From Calamus simplicifolius (taxonomy: Eukaryota > Streptophyta > Magnoliopsida > Arecales > Arecaceae), in assembly GCA_900491605.1 (NCBI GenBank), contig UESW01004632.1, positions 535,682 through 599,681 of the forward strand: a stretch of 64,000 nt of DNA. Direction: 5' to 3'. Shown here one piece after another: positions 1 through 11,755 of the stretch. The stretch's first letter is position 1. Each line of letters opens with the position of its first letter. The notes beneath the pieces were generated by a model, which saw nothing but the letters and a program-made list of their open reading frames with translations, ran no database searches and had not been told where the DNA came from. Position numbers and translations under genes: made by a program.

Positions 1-49
1 GCATTTAAAGGATGACTCATGAGCGTGCATGATTAGTTTTAAAAAGCTC

Positions 50-1640
50 AACTTAACTCAACTCATCTAAACCTTTTTTCCAACTATATAGGGTCGGCTA
101 CATGAATATGCTTCCTCCACTTTGCTTTATTCATGACTAAATTAAAATTCAAATTATAAATAGTTATATCTTTCATAATTATTTTTATTCATATTAATTT
201 AAATCTACCTTTACCTCTATCATTACCATGAATAGTTAAAAGATCATCCTTTCTAATTGGAGCATTTAAAAGCCTTCATTGTATATATTCAAACCATCAT
301 AATCGATTTTTTTTATTTTATTTTTAATTGGGACTGCTTCTATCATTTCTCGTATATATTTATTTTTAATTTTATCTTTTAAAATTTTATTACATATTCA
401 TTTTGACATGTGCATTTTTGTTATACTTAATTTATTCACATGTTGTTTCAGTATTTATCTAACACTTTATTTTATATAGCATAGCTAGCCTAATAGTGAT
501 TTTATAAAATTTTTGTTTTAATTTTAATGGGATACGTCGATCATATAATACTCCTGAAGCACTCCTCCATTTAATCCATTATGCTTTAACTCTATGATTC
601 ACATCTTCACTTATTTTATCTTCTTATTGGATAATCGATCCTAAATACCTAAATTTTTTTTTTCTTGGTATCTTTTTGCTTGCAATCTTTACTGCCTCTT
701 CATTTGTATTTATACTTCTACTAAAATTATATTTCATATATTTAGTTTTAATTCTATCAATCTTGAAACCTTTAGATTCTAAAGCCTCTCTTCAAATCTC
801 TAGCTTAGTATTTACTTTAGATTTAGTTTCATCAATTAACACTATATTATCTGCAAATAACATACACCATGGAATATCATCTTGAATATGTTTGGTTAAT
901 TCATTTAAAACTAGTGCAAAAAGATATGGACTTGAGGCAGATCCTTGATGTAAACCTACAGTAATTGAAAACTCACTAGTTTCTCCTATTGTTTTTGAAA
1001 ATAGTTATTGCTTTATCATACATATCTTTTATGAATTCTATGTATCTTTTGATAACTTCTTTTTTCTCTAAAATTCATCATATTATTTTTCTAGATACTC
1101 TATCATATGCTTTTTCTAAATCAATAAAAACCATATGAAGGTCTTTTTTTCTTTTTATTCTCTATACCTCTCCATCATCTCCTTAATAGGTAAATAGCTT
1201 TTATGGTTAATCTTTTAAGCATAAATCCAAATTGATTACTTGATACCAAAGTTTCAGCTCTTATTCGATTTCTATTGCTCTCTTCCATAATTTTATTGTA
1301 TGGTTCATCAACTTAATTCCTCTATAATTTATATAATTTTGAATATCTTATATATATATATATGAATATGTATATGTATATGTATTAATATATTTTTTTC
1401 AATCATCTGGCATTCTTTTATATGCTACAATCTTGTTAAATAAATTGATTAACCACATGACTCTAATTTCTCTTAAGCCTTTTCAAACCTTAATAGGAAT
1501 CGCATCTTGTCCTAATGCCTTTGTATTATACATTTTACTCAAAACATTTTTAACCTCAAGCATGCTAAATCTACAATTTTGTATGATTAATTTTGTGTTT
1601 ATATAATTGACTAACATTGTTATCCTCGGTGTGTGTGGGG
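50..1640 (-). pseudogene. Decayed LINE (non-LTR retrotransposon) reverse transcriptase, 3' half
   Basis: Read on the minus strand, this AT-rich stretch gives, in order, the landmarks of a plant LINE reverse transcriptase. Near 1560-1400 there is EVKNVLSKMYNTKALGQDAIP (a version of the usual KNGKAxGPDGIP) followed by KRMPDDW. NYRGIKLM lies near 1310, and DLHMVFIDLEKAYDRV near 1130-1080. GLHQGSASSPYLFALVLNEL lies near 955, then DDIPWCMLFADN near 880-850. WRSASGVLYDRR near 570 and a C-terminal KWRKHIHVADP near 110-60 complete it. The catalytic FADD is FADN here, and stops and frameshifts break every frame, so the copy is dead. The longest intact piece is only about 70 codons. The family assignment is secure from motif order. 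The 5' and 3' limits are approximate, and I found no poly(A) tail or target duplication. Confidence 0.85.
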
Positions 1641-3880
1641 TAAGTGTTTTTTTCCTCTATTTCTGCCTCTAGCCTATCAATTTCGCTTTCGAAGTCTTCA
1701 GGTAACACCTTGTGGCATGGCATAGGCTGATTGACTTGTACAAATAGAAGACATAAGCACTTTGATGATGGCAGAACATATCATGTTTTTGAAGACTATA
1801 TGGTACACCTCCACAAATAATCAAGCAACAATGATTAAACTGCAAATATTCTTGAGAGGAGCCAGGATTGCTAGATAGAGTATTGGTGGAAAAAATATGC
1901 CTTAATGCTTTGCCCTTTCATGAACTAGGTCCAAGTCGTGCATAATCGCTCATAGTTTATAGGGCCCCTCTATAAGTTAAGGATAGATATACTATACAAG
2001 TCTGTTAAAAAAGTTTGGAGCTCCTTAGCCACATGCTACTTTGGATGTTAAGTTGTCTTGCAAGTTCAACAAGACTTTATTCTTTGTTCAACATAGTAGG
2101 CAATAAACATATTTTATCATAAAGCAATTTTGAGATCAGAATAGTGTTGTGTCCTGATTGCATTTAAGGTGAGATAAAGTGAGAGGGAAGGAATGTTTAT
2201 CCTTGCATGCTATTATAAGAAATGCTTCATGACTATCCTAGCATATATGATGATGTGATATCAAGTCACATTGTATCATGATAAATGATGGAATTGGATG
2301 TCTTCATGAAGCATGCACAATATTGAGTACAACTCATTGTAAATAGAGGAGTGGAGTTCAGAACAGTTTAGAGTATAAAAAATGAAAAGCATAATGCTAT
2401 TTCATATAAAAAGGGAGGGCTGTTTGCATCTAAGTTTCAGCTTTTATTGTTCATAAGACCCTTCCCATGACTATAAAATAAAAAAAAAAAAAAAACAGGC
2501 ATACATGCTTACAAAAAATGTCAACATAATGAAGCAGACAATTTTGATATCTAGGATCGAGTATACGGTCAAGATTATAAGGCCCCTAATTTGGTGTCGA
2601 GAAATTGATGGTGCATAGTATAGGGGTTGAAGCAACACCATTGGAGAGAGGGATGAAAGGACTCGCCTACTAATGTAAGGTTCTAATTGGGGACAAATGG
2701 ATTTAGAATAGGTTGATTGACTAATGAAAACCTAACACTAACTACTATTTCGTGGCATAAATGAAGAATCAATAACTTACTATTGGGTAATGTATTCTAA
2801 TTTAAGATTGGATATAGATGAGGGGGAGCTATTTTCAGTGCGGCTTGATAGTGGAAGTTATGGTGGAGCTAATTGAATGCCTAAGGTAGCAGAGATTGCA
2901 TGATAGGCATTTTGATTTTAGTGCATTTGCTGAAGTTTTTCAGCAGGTTGAAGTTTTTAAGACCCATGCTTTAATTGCAGTTGGAGGTCCTTTGAGTGTG
3001 TGTTTACTTTTTAGACTACTTAATGCAAGCTTAGTTGAGTGCCACATTTTTGAAAGCCAAACAGGGAAGAGCCTTATCATCAGGAGTAGACCATGAAGCT
3101 GTCACAAGGACAATCTTGTAAGCATGAAGTAGGAAGTAGGCCTTGATAGTGGACCGTCCAAAAAAAGGGTATGCTCCCTGTAGATATATATATGCTAGTA
3201 TTGGAGTTGCTCAAACATGGGGTGGTGATGCATGAGATACTTGTAAAGACATTGCTAGTCCCTGAGTTGGTGGTTCAACATAAGGATGGTGGCAGTGTGA
3301 CGTAGAGTAGTTGTAGTGATTGATCATTCTTCTCGATCACAAAAAGTTGCTGCTAATTGGACTTGTTAAATGTACTCCTAAAAGCAACAACTTGATTTTA
3401 CATGCTTATTGATGTGAGGGTGGATTAGATGGTTCAAACAGGATTCATCATCCCTTTAATATTATGCAACTCTAAATTATGTGGATGAGAGGTGGTGGGG
3501 GCCTTCATGTGTCGTGAATCAGGATCATTTTGGCTTGATCATTGGTTTGGAAGCAAGTTTAGGATGCAATCAAGATTCCCCCGCGTATCATACCCTTCAA
3601 GTTGCACAATTGAAGACTGAATGAATCGATTGCATACACTAGCATGTTGGACGTTCTTGTAGGAAGTAGTAAATGCAACACAATACGGAGAATGAACTGT
3701 TGTGGTGTCAAACAGATGCATTGGCGGGTAAGTTCAAAGAAATGGTCAGATATATGTGTGCAAAACTTGGTGTGCTGAGTGTGATGCAATTCCTGTTAAA
3801 GGTGATGCATTAGAATTTTACGTATGTTTTTAAGTGTCTGTCCTTTTGCTTTTTAAATTATCATCATCATCATTATTTTC
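1641..3880. other. Anonymous AT-rich intergenic DNA
   Basis: No frame longer than about 75 codons and no recognisable protein motif was found on either strand. The minus strand near 1690-1625 reads for about 30 codons as an acidic segment rich in E and D, but nothing confirms it as coding. The stretch probably consists of old, unrecognisable transposon remains. Confidence 0.4.
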
Positions 3881-4835
3881 AAGTTTATAATTATGGACTT
3901 GCAAAGGGAAAGCTCAGGCTCTCCACTCTCAACCTCAGGGACACAGACATCATGAAAACTTTCACAAGAGAACAAAGTCTTGGGAGATAGCCTAACACGG
4001 CCCACTCTCCCCATTTTATAGGCAGACAAGCCCGGGGCAGTTATTAAAGAGGGAAGCCCTGAAATTTGAAACACTCTATCCCCTTGCTACGTGGTAGGGC
4101 AAAAGAAAAGAATCACTTTCCGAAGCACGCCAAATGTGTTTCCCAAGCCGTGACGCAAGGCAAAAGATCTCCCCCTGATCTCAAATCAAGAGCTTTAAAT
4201 GCATGAAATCGGCTGCATGTCCGTGAGATACAGGCAGGCCTGGGAAATCCCCTTTCGAAAATGATTTCATCCAATGGTGATCAAATGCTTATCGCGTACG
4301 TTAAAAGGACCTGCATCGAAAAAGGCCAACGAAGTAAATGCCCCTGACAATGGCGAAGTGCTCTTCAGCAAAGCCACTTCATGTACCTCGGTCGAAAGCA
4401 CGCCCGCTTCTTCGCTTCAGACAGGCCAAACTATCTAACCTTGGCCCTAACCAGGATACCTCTGCAATTCTTGGCCATTTCAAGCCGAGCTATCCTATAC
4501 TTCGGCAGGACAAATTCCTTTACCCGCTCCGAGCGGGACCGAAACTATGTTCCTCAGCAGCGCCGGACCATTTTATACCTCGGCCAAGCATGCCAATTTT
4601 TTTACTTCGGAAAAACCAAGCTATCCTTATACCTCGGCCTCGACCGAGATGTTTACTTAAGTCCAAACCAAACTGACCTACGATCGCGAATGAATTATAA
4701 TTCGTTCACAATCGGAAGAAAACTTGAGATAAAGAGATCATCCAAAAAAGGCAAACAAGTAAAGGCGAAAGACCTATTCATCGGAAATTTTAACCATATT
4801 ACAAATCTAAGAAGCAAAAAATACACAAGTGACCC

Positions 4836-7800
4836 TTAAGAATCAGGGGTTGGATCGGTCCCAGTAGCCTCCTCGGTAACGTTCGGGGGCGGGGGGGGGG
4901 GGGGGGCTTGGCTTGTTTCGCCCACCCCAAATATCGTTGTTTCCTTGGTGGCAAGCTGAGAGTGTCCTTCGGGAGCCGCGGCCTCGCTAGAACCCAGAAT
5001 AACGTCAAGATCGACGTCTGAAATATCTTCATACTCAGCTTCTTCAGCCCCTGGGGTACAGGCCTCAAAAGGTTCGACATTCAAAAAGGATAAATCCCAC
5101 TCGGGATGCACCCGAGAGATCTTTGCTCGAATCTCCTCTTTGCAGAACCAAAATGCATCGGCACAGGCTTCTCTACGTTCTTCTGAAAACTGGGCGGAAC
5201 CTTTATATTCCTCCATGGCCAAGGTAATTCGGACATTGGCTTCAGCTAGTCAATCTTGAAGCTCGAGGTTTATTTGGCGACTCGCAGATAGCTCCGCCCC
5301 CAAGGCATCAATTTGGTCCCGCGCCTTGGACTCAATTTTGCCAATTTACAAAATATCGGAATGCTCAAACCCACGGACGAAATAAAAGAACAAAAGGTGA
5401 ACAAAAAAGAGAGACACCATTCCTCTTCCTCTTGCCGAGCCAGTTCGCCACTCAGTTCTTGTACCTTCTCCAAGGCCTTCAACTTAGCCGACTGATTTTG
5501 GCGAAGGCCCTCTTTGAGATCATCAATCCGGGACTGCTTGTCCCTAATTTCCTACTGAGTGTAATCAAGGTCATCGGTGAGCCGAGCAACCCGACCATTT
5601 AACCATTTCAGCCGATTCTCCATTTCGATGAGTTCTTTATTCAAACCAGTGAGCTGGTCTCGCTGCTTCCGACACTTGTGCTCCTCCTCCTTGAGCCTCC
5701 TGCTCCAATTGTTTCTATCTTCAGCATGACTGGCCTTCAGCTGGTTCCATCTCTTTTCAAAATACTGCTGCATGGCCTTAACCTTGTTGTCATGCTCTGC
5801 TTTAATCTAGGATAACTCTAGCAAGCTTTGTCCGATCGCTCGCGAAAGCCCTGGAGCTCTTTGACCTAAGTTTTGAGTCGAGAAGCCCTCTCGGCTGCAA
5901 GACGGAAAGACTCGGTCACCCTTTCGAAGTCTTTTTTGCTGGATGCCAAGGCCCTAGAAAGTGAATCGATTGGATGCACCCTCTTCCGAAGTTCGGCCGC
6001 CTCCCTCCTGGCCTTAGCACAGGCCCCAACGGCCAAATTAGGTGCCAGATCAGTGCCCTTGTGATCAAGGAATTCTGCAAAGAAAATACAAGTGAGAAGT
6101 TGTGGTCTGACCAATCATGGGTTACAATCCCGGTATAGTGGCTTACCCGGGCAGCGTAATTTGAAGCCATCGTCATGAAAGTGGCATTACTGATTTCTGG
6201 GAGAAGAAAAATATCCCTCGGCACCCCAAGCCGGTGGAAGGCCACATCGATGATATCCTCGATCATAGATTTGTCCGTGGAGGAACCCTTCCCCGTGCTC
6301 AAAACGGACCTCATCAAGGTGGTGAGCATATCATCCAACTCCGAGCTGTGGACGAAAGAGCCCATAACTGAAGAGCTAGCCTGAAGAGCTCTGACCTAAG
6401 GAATCGTCCCCCCAGCCTCCTCTGTCAAGACTCTAATCTGCCCGTCCTCGAATACCCCGGACTCGACTGAAGGAACCTCGGCCCGAATATCCCCCTCACT
6501 CTGCGATTCTTCTTCCTCCTCTTCCACCAGCGCTCTGCCTCCGGCAGGCTCCGCTTGAACTCCAACCTCTCCTATGGTGTCCTCGGGAGCCGCAGAAGAG
6601 AGATCCTCGGTGGAAGGCACCACAACTTCTACCGGCCTCTCAGCAGGCAGCTCCGTCAGAACTTCGGCAGCCACTACTGCCTCCCTTGACCCCTCTGCCT
6701 GAACGGGGGCCTCTTCCGCGTGCGGTGGACTTCTCACCACCAATGACTGAAGCATCTCGTGTGGGGGGACCGTCAGGTCAACCGGCAATGTGTCCTTCGC
6801 ATCATTCGATACAACTAAAATTTGGAGAGGGGAAATCCCAACAGCTCCCTCCGAACTCCGCTCAGCCGTTTCCTCTGCCATTCTGCCTCCCTCAAACAGA
6901 GAGGACTCCTCAACTCTAATTTGCGCCCCCACATCCTCTCTTATTGGGATGGGAGAGGGGCGGCTGGAACCATCCTTCTTCGATCCCTTCAGGCGGGGCC
7001 CGGAAGGGCGAGGCCTCTTCTCAGATTTATGCCTCTCTCCAGAGCCAGAGCCTCTGTGGTGCTTGCCCAGTTCCTTCTTCATCTGACCCACAAATGCCGA
7101 CCTCTCAGCTGGAAACACATCAAATGGGTCAATCAGACAGGAATAATCGGGCACACCAGTCGTCATGACCAAAGAAGAAAAGTATGCTCACCTTGAGGGT
7201 CGATAGAACTGAGTTCGGCGGCGAAGAGGGCATCCTCTGCTAATAGGGTGCTAGCTGACACCACCCGACCGCCACGAAGGGTCACCAGATCCCTCTTCTC
7301 CTATTCGCTCAACTCCGAGTGTGCCTCTGGATCCTTCACATAGCTCGACCATCCCCTTGGAAAATCCAAGCCAATGTTTCCATTGGCAATAAAAAATCTG
7401 GACTTCCACTCCTTTATCGAGGATGGATTATCGGTGATCATCTTGAACGACTTCCGGGGACCGATATACAACCACTCAGAACCCCTCCTGAAAACCAAAT
7501 TATGGCAAACTCGAAACATGGGGAGGGTCGCAGTCACCCCGGCATGACTACAGAGCGAGATAAACCCGATGAGGTTGCGCCAGCTGTTAGGCACCACAAT
7601 TGTTGGACAGATATTGTAGAACCTCATCACCTCCTGTACCAATGGGTGAAGAAGAAATCGAAGGCCGGCCCTGAGACTTTCCTCATAGAAAAAAGCTCCT
7701 AGACTTAACTCGGTCGAAACCCTATCATCGGCCTTCGGCGCATATAGAACTACATCTCCAGGGACTCTGTAAAGCCGAGGGATCCTCTCCAGATCCCTCA

Positions 7801-7864
7801 GGGAGATCTTCGAGGCAATATCGTTTGGGCCCTTCATGTTCTCCAGCCAAGGAGCGAAACACAA
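4836..7864 (-). pseudogene. Antisense gene of element A (putative gypsy-type transposon protein)
   Basis: Function is unknown. It belongs to the plant family annotated as 'putative gypsy type transposon' (Pfam Transposase_28 as I recall), found in Tat elements. The N-terminal exon (7864-7194) contains the hallmark GLRFLLHPLVQEVMRFYNIC followed by VPNSWRNLIGFISLC. A TAG at 7301-7303 interrupts it, with the frame continuing to a donor GTGAGC at about 7193. After an acceptor near 7104 comes a charged linker (AERSAFVGQMKKELGKHHRG, then acidic proline-rich sequence). A second TAG lies at 6396-6398, the frame again continuing beyond it. A likely 72 bp intron (6075-6146) precedes coiled-coil segments (about 6074-5270). 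A C-terminal domain (5222-4836) reads FWFCKEEIRAKISRVHPEWD and ends in an acidic tail. Frame across the 72 bp intron is not preserved, so the copy is decayed. Confidence 0.72.
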
Positions 7865-8200
7865 GCAAATCTGTGGAAAGGGAAAGAGAGAAAAGAGAAG
7901 GGTCTCTATGGAAGGAACAAAAGAGTATTATGGGAAGGACGCCACCCTGGCTTCCTTTCTCCCCTTTAAACAGTGATCCGGAAAGTTACCTTAAGTGTTA
8001 AGGCTCCTGCAATAGGTGTCGTAAGATACTCCCCCAATCGCCGCTCACAGAATCAAAAGAATTTCCTCTTCGTGCAACAGTAAATAATGATAGCGAATTG
8101 ACGGCCCATTAGTTACGGAGCCATCATTGCGCCTTTTCAAATCCTTCCGGATAGGATTATTCTAGACTCTACTCCCTAAATCTGAAGTTACACTTTAGAC

Positions 8201-8216
8201 TAGGGAGTGGGGGGCA
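8201..8216 (+). other. Polypurine tract of element A
   Basis: TAGGGAGTGGGGGGCA lies directly before the TGTGATG start of the LTR at 8217. Such a tract primes plus-strand DNA synthesis and always lies just upstream of a 3' LTR. It therefore shows that the LTR to the right is the 3' one and that the element reads on the plus strand. Confidence 0.8.
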
Positions 8217-8361
8217 TGTGATGAGGGGTAAAAATATCATTGCATTAATGTTCGTGCAATCCAAGACATCGGGCTAAGGCTAGCCCGTACACCCTGTCAC
8301 ATAGCTGTCACATCCGAAAGGCAGCAATGAGTAGGCTACCCCCTCCAAACAACTTTCGTGT

Positions 8362-8496
8362 ATCAGTTGGCCGAACTATTATTATACCTCGGTTGATCGA
8401 GCTATTATCAGTTGGCCGAACTATTATTATACCTCGACTGATCGAGCTATTATCAGTTGGCCAAACTATTATTATACCTCGGCTGATTGAGCTATT
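8362..8496 (+). repeat. Three tandem 45 bp units in the U3 of LTR A
   Basis: Units start at 8362, 8407 and 8452 with ATCAGTTGGCC and differ by only a few bases. A fourth, more divergent half-unit (GGCCGAGCTATCA) follows. Similar CTCGG/GGCCGA phrases at 4380-4660 suggest the same motif family in the 3' non-coding region. Confidence 0.85.
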
Positions 8497-8940
8497 ATCA
8501 TACCCCAACAGGCCGAGCTATCACCACCGAACCATCCTGTGCTTTGGTAGGCCAAGCCTCGTTATACCTCAGATAGCCAAGCCATTCTGTGTCTCAAGAA
8601 GACTGAACTATCCCATACCTTAGTAAATTGAGTCTCACCATACTTTGGCAGATTCGGCCATCTTCTATACCTTGGCCCGACCGAGGTACTTAAGCACATC
8701 TGCGGAATGCACTTAAATTAATAAGATTCCAAATAAAAAATCGTGCCTACGCTACCAGAAATGGCTTAGAGCCTATGTAGTTGTTGAATCTTGAACCACC
8801 GTCTGCTCTTCCTGGCCGTTGATCCTCTAACCAACTGGATACGGATCCTACCGGTCCTGTAACAGCCTGATTCGAATCAGCTTCGAATCCCAACAACTTT
8901 CAGACCCTCTGTGATGTGTCCAAGGAATCAGGTGATTACC

Positions 8941-8949
8941 TATAAATAT
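8941..8949 (+). promoter_or_regulatory. TATA box of LTR A
   Basis: TATAAATAT lies 725 bp into the LTR and about 180 bp before the U5 phrase, the usual position for the pol II start that defines the U3/R border. The start site would be expected near 8975. Confidence 0.6.
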
Positions 8950-9270
8950 CACAGCCTCAGATCCCCTCAGGTATGGTATTTTTACACACTCAAGACACCT
9001 CTCTTTCACTTACTCACACTCTGAGAAAAACTCCATTAGAGCTCAGACAAACCTAGAACCACCCTTAGAGGAACTCTTCGTCGGGGATCCTTCTCATTTG
9101 TCTACTTGCTGTGAATCTCCACTGACTTGGGCGTCGGAGGGTCTTCCACAGAGGGCATCCCCCAAACCACCCTCTGCTCGAGGACTGTCTTGCAGGTCTC
9201 GGCCAGGAGTCGAGCCCGGATTCGAAGCCCCAACAGCACCTGAGTCGGAGAACGGATTTCCGCGGCAACA

Positions 9271-11199
9271 ATAATTATGGAAGCCTTGAGGAATGAACCT
9301 ATTTGGAACTATTAACATTTATAGGTTAATAAAATTGATCAGCTAAAGAAAGTTCTACACTGAATGTTGAACATAAGGGCCTAGGTGGCATCTTTATAGA
9401 AGTTGGATAACCTAAATATCTGATTGTTAGTTGGGGTACATTTAAAATGATTGATAGTCATAATATGCATCAGTATGTTCCTGCATATCTTTAATATTTG
9501 CAATTGGGCTTCTGTAGGAGAAAGATTATGCAATAGGCGTCTTGGTCCTAGTCATAGAATAGCTGATTTCTAGTCTTTAAATGGCACAAGTTTTTCTTCT
9601 ACAAATAATTTGCGGAAATTATCTTTGCTTGAGGTCTCACCCCTCTTCTGGCCATGGAATTAGCTGATTTATTCATTTTTCTGGATCACCCTTTTTTCCC
9701 ATATATGTAGCTATTTGTTTATAAATTTCTGTGTAATTTAAATAATGATTATGCAAATTTGTGAACATAACCATAAATATCACCATTGAGCAAATTTGTT
9801 AACTAATCCTATAATTAGACCACTGCTAACTGATATCAAATTGTAGCTAGTGTTTATACAAAGGTGCTGTCATGGGTATAGACAGAGAAACTGACTAAAT
9901 ATGGGAATTGTGTTTTGGTCTTCTTTGATTGGAAGAATTATGTAGCTGATTTTTGACATCTGTTAATGCCAGATTGTTAGAATTTATGGAGCACAGAAAT
10001 ATAAAGCTTGTTTTTTACTTTCATATAATAATCAAGCAGATACAGTAAACAAAAAAGTTTTATACTGTTGAGCTAGGTAATTGATCAAAGAATAGGCAAC
10101 TTTTGATAATTGAGAAAAAGAAATAGATGATGTTGTTAATGATATTAAAGAAGCTCACTCTCTTGGAGAGTTTTAGAGGTTTCAATTCAAAGGATCCAGT
10201 CAAAGCATTTATTACAAGGCTTAAATGTTGAAAAGACTATCAAGTGGGCCTAAGAAGTTTGGAACTTGATTATTTTCGAGTTTCTTGATCCATCATAATT
10301 TTTCTAGGAATGCCTGATTTAAAGCAAAAAAATTGAATAGCTTGAGAAACACGTCCACAGTGGAAATTCCTTTTGGGCCTTCCAAAAATATCTGATCCTT
10401 GGTGTCCATCATCAGTTTTGATTAAAGTTATAGAAGTTAGAGTGAACCGTTATGAAGTGGGATGGTCTGAAGGTGACATCAGTGTTATAGAGTTGATATG
10501 ATCTAAGTGGAATAAGTGGCAATAGGTTTTAGACTTTGTTAGGACTTGTTTTAAGTTCAGATAGCTGATATATTTTCTTTTCAGATTTGTTTTTAGTATT
10601 CTTTTAGGTCAAAGGTGATGATTCATTATATAATACGTTAGGAATCATGTGGAATCCACTTTGGATGGTTGAGCCCATATTTTTCAGATTGTGTTAAGCT
10701 ATTCCAATTCTGGAATCAAATTGCAGTGGAGCAAGTGCAAAGGAAGTTTTTGATATTATAAAAGAGAAAAAGATGGATCAAAGAGGGTATTGCTAGACTA
10801 AAACGAAGGGAGAGAAAATGCATGATAATGGTTTTAAGACATCTTTAAGGGCAGGCAAGAAAAGCACATTAAATGTTCTAAATTGATAAACAGGTTAAAT
10901 GTCAGACTCAAAAAATGAATCAGAGAAAAATCTACAATTAAAGGCTGTGTAGTAATTAAAGAGCAGAACATTAAGATGCTGTATAAGAAATTTACAGTGA
11001 GGCAAAGATTTGCTAGACTAGCATTTAAATGAGCTGCAAACTGAGGGTAACATTTGAAACACGATGGCCAAACTAGTTGGTTTAAATGGTACAACCTTGA
11101 CAATGATGAACAAAATCTCATTCTGCAGGCTGTTCTATTTGTCAGCACTAAGGAGTGTGCATATGAGTGTTTATATGCATGTGCATGATCACAAACGCA
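9271..11199. other. Anonymous intergenic DNA
   Basis: AT-rich, with no frame above about 104 codons and no recognisable motif. The single 104-codon minus-strand frame at 10834-11148 shows no domain I know and is probably chance. Confidence 0.4.
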
Positions 11200-11755
11200 C
11201 CATGCTTACGATCCTTAATTTCAACCGAAGACAGGTTTTTTAAAAGCCTGCAAAGTTCAATCACCTTTTCAAGAGCCAGTAACAATCAAGTTTTCTGGTT
11301 GCCAGTTTTCAGTGAAAACGGATTAAGATAGAAAAAAAACGAAAAACTAGAAATAGTCGTTGAACTATTTTCCTAAACTCCAGTTGATTGATCAGTCGAC
11401 TGGATTTGGAAGATGTTCTTTTTCTTTCAACAAAAACTTAGAAGACAAGATCCAGTCGATCGACCAGTCAGCTGAATTTTGAAGGTGTTCAGTTTCTCTT
11501 AGGAGAAACCAAGACTTCAAGGTCTAGTCGGCTGGGGAGTTAACTGGATTTTGATGTCCTTTGGTCTAGGGAAGAAAGCTTTCTTTGGATTTGTGAGATT
11601 TGAGATGACTTCTTTGGATTTATTCTTTAAGTTTGAACTTTGAGAAGTCTTTTCCTTTTTCTTGGTACATTGTAATGTTTTGTAATGATCTTTGTCTCCA
11701 CAACAAACACATTAGTACATACTTAATTGTTTTGTGATCATCAAAATCAATATGG
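11200..11755. repeat. Possible SIRE-type copia LTR fragment
   Basis: The segment carries CAGTCGACTGG-type phrases (about 11385-11540). It ends with TGTGATCATCAAAATCAAT, close to the TAATCATCAAAATCAAT that ends the SIRE-type LTRs at 38477 and 46616. It lies exactly where the reverse transcriptase of element C begins abruptly. Start and orientation are uncertain. Confidence 0.35.

Larger units (their letters stand above)
3900..9270 (+). mobile_element. Element A: 5'-truncated Tat-type Ty3/gypsy retrotransposon
   Basis: The right end is a complete 3' LTR on the plus strand (8217-9270), preceded by a polypurine tract. To its left is a gene on the opposite strand (7864 down to 4836) coding for a 'putative gypsy-type transposon' protein. 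Tat-lineage elements are known to carry such antisense frames between pol and the 3' LTR, which sets both family and orientation. No gag, protease, reverse transcriptase or integrase is present to the left, and no 5' LTR or primer site was found, so the copy is truncated. The left limit is a guess from where GC content changes near 3900. 3900-4830 is the non-coding 3' region; it contains repeated phrases on CTCGG that resemble the U3 of the LTR. Confidence 0.7.
8217..9270 (+). repeat. 3' LTR of element A
   Basis: 1054 bp, beginning TGTGATGAGGGG and ending CGCGGCAACA. It has a TATA box at 8941 and a U5-like segment (about 9120-9260) that starts TGACTTGGGCGTCGGAGGGT, a phrase shared in weaker form by the other Tat LTRs in this window (for example 53098 and 56812). 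U3 contains three copies of a 45 bp repeat. The base after the LTR begins ATAATTATGG. The same ten bases occur at 3887-3896, but they are not placed as a target duplication should be. Confidence 0.82.

Noticed and set aside
3887..9280. ATAATTATGG at 3887 and at 9271 as a target duplication of element A
   Set aside because: A duplication must touch the LTR ends and be about five bases. At 3892 the sequence does not start with TG or resemble an LTR, so the match is likely chance.
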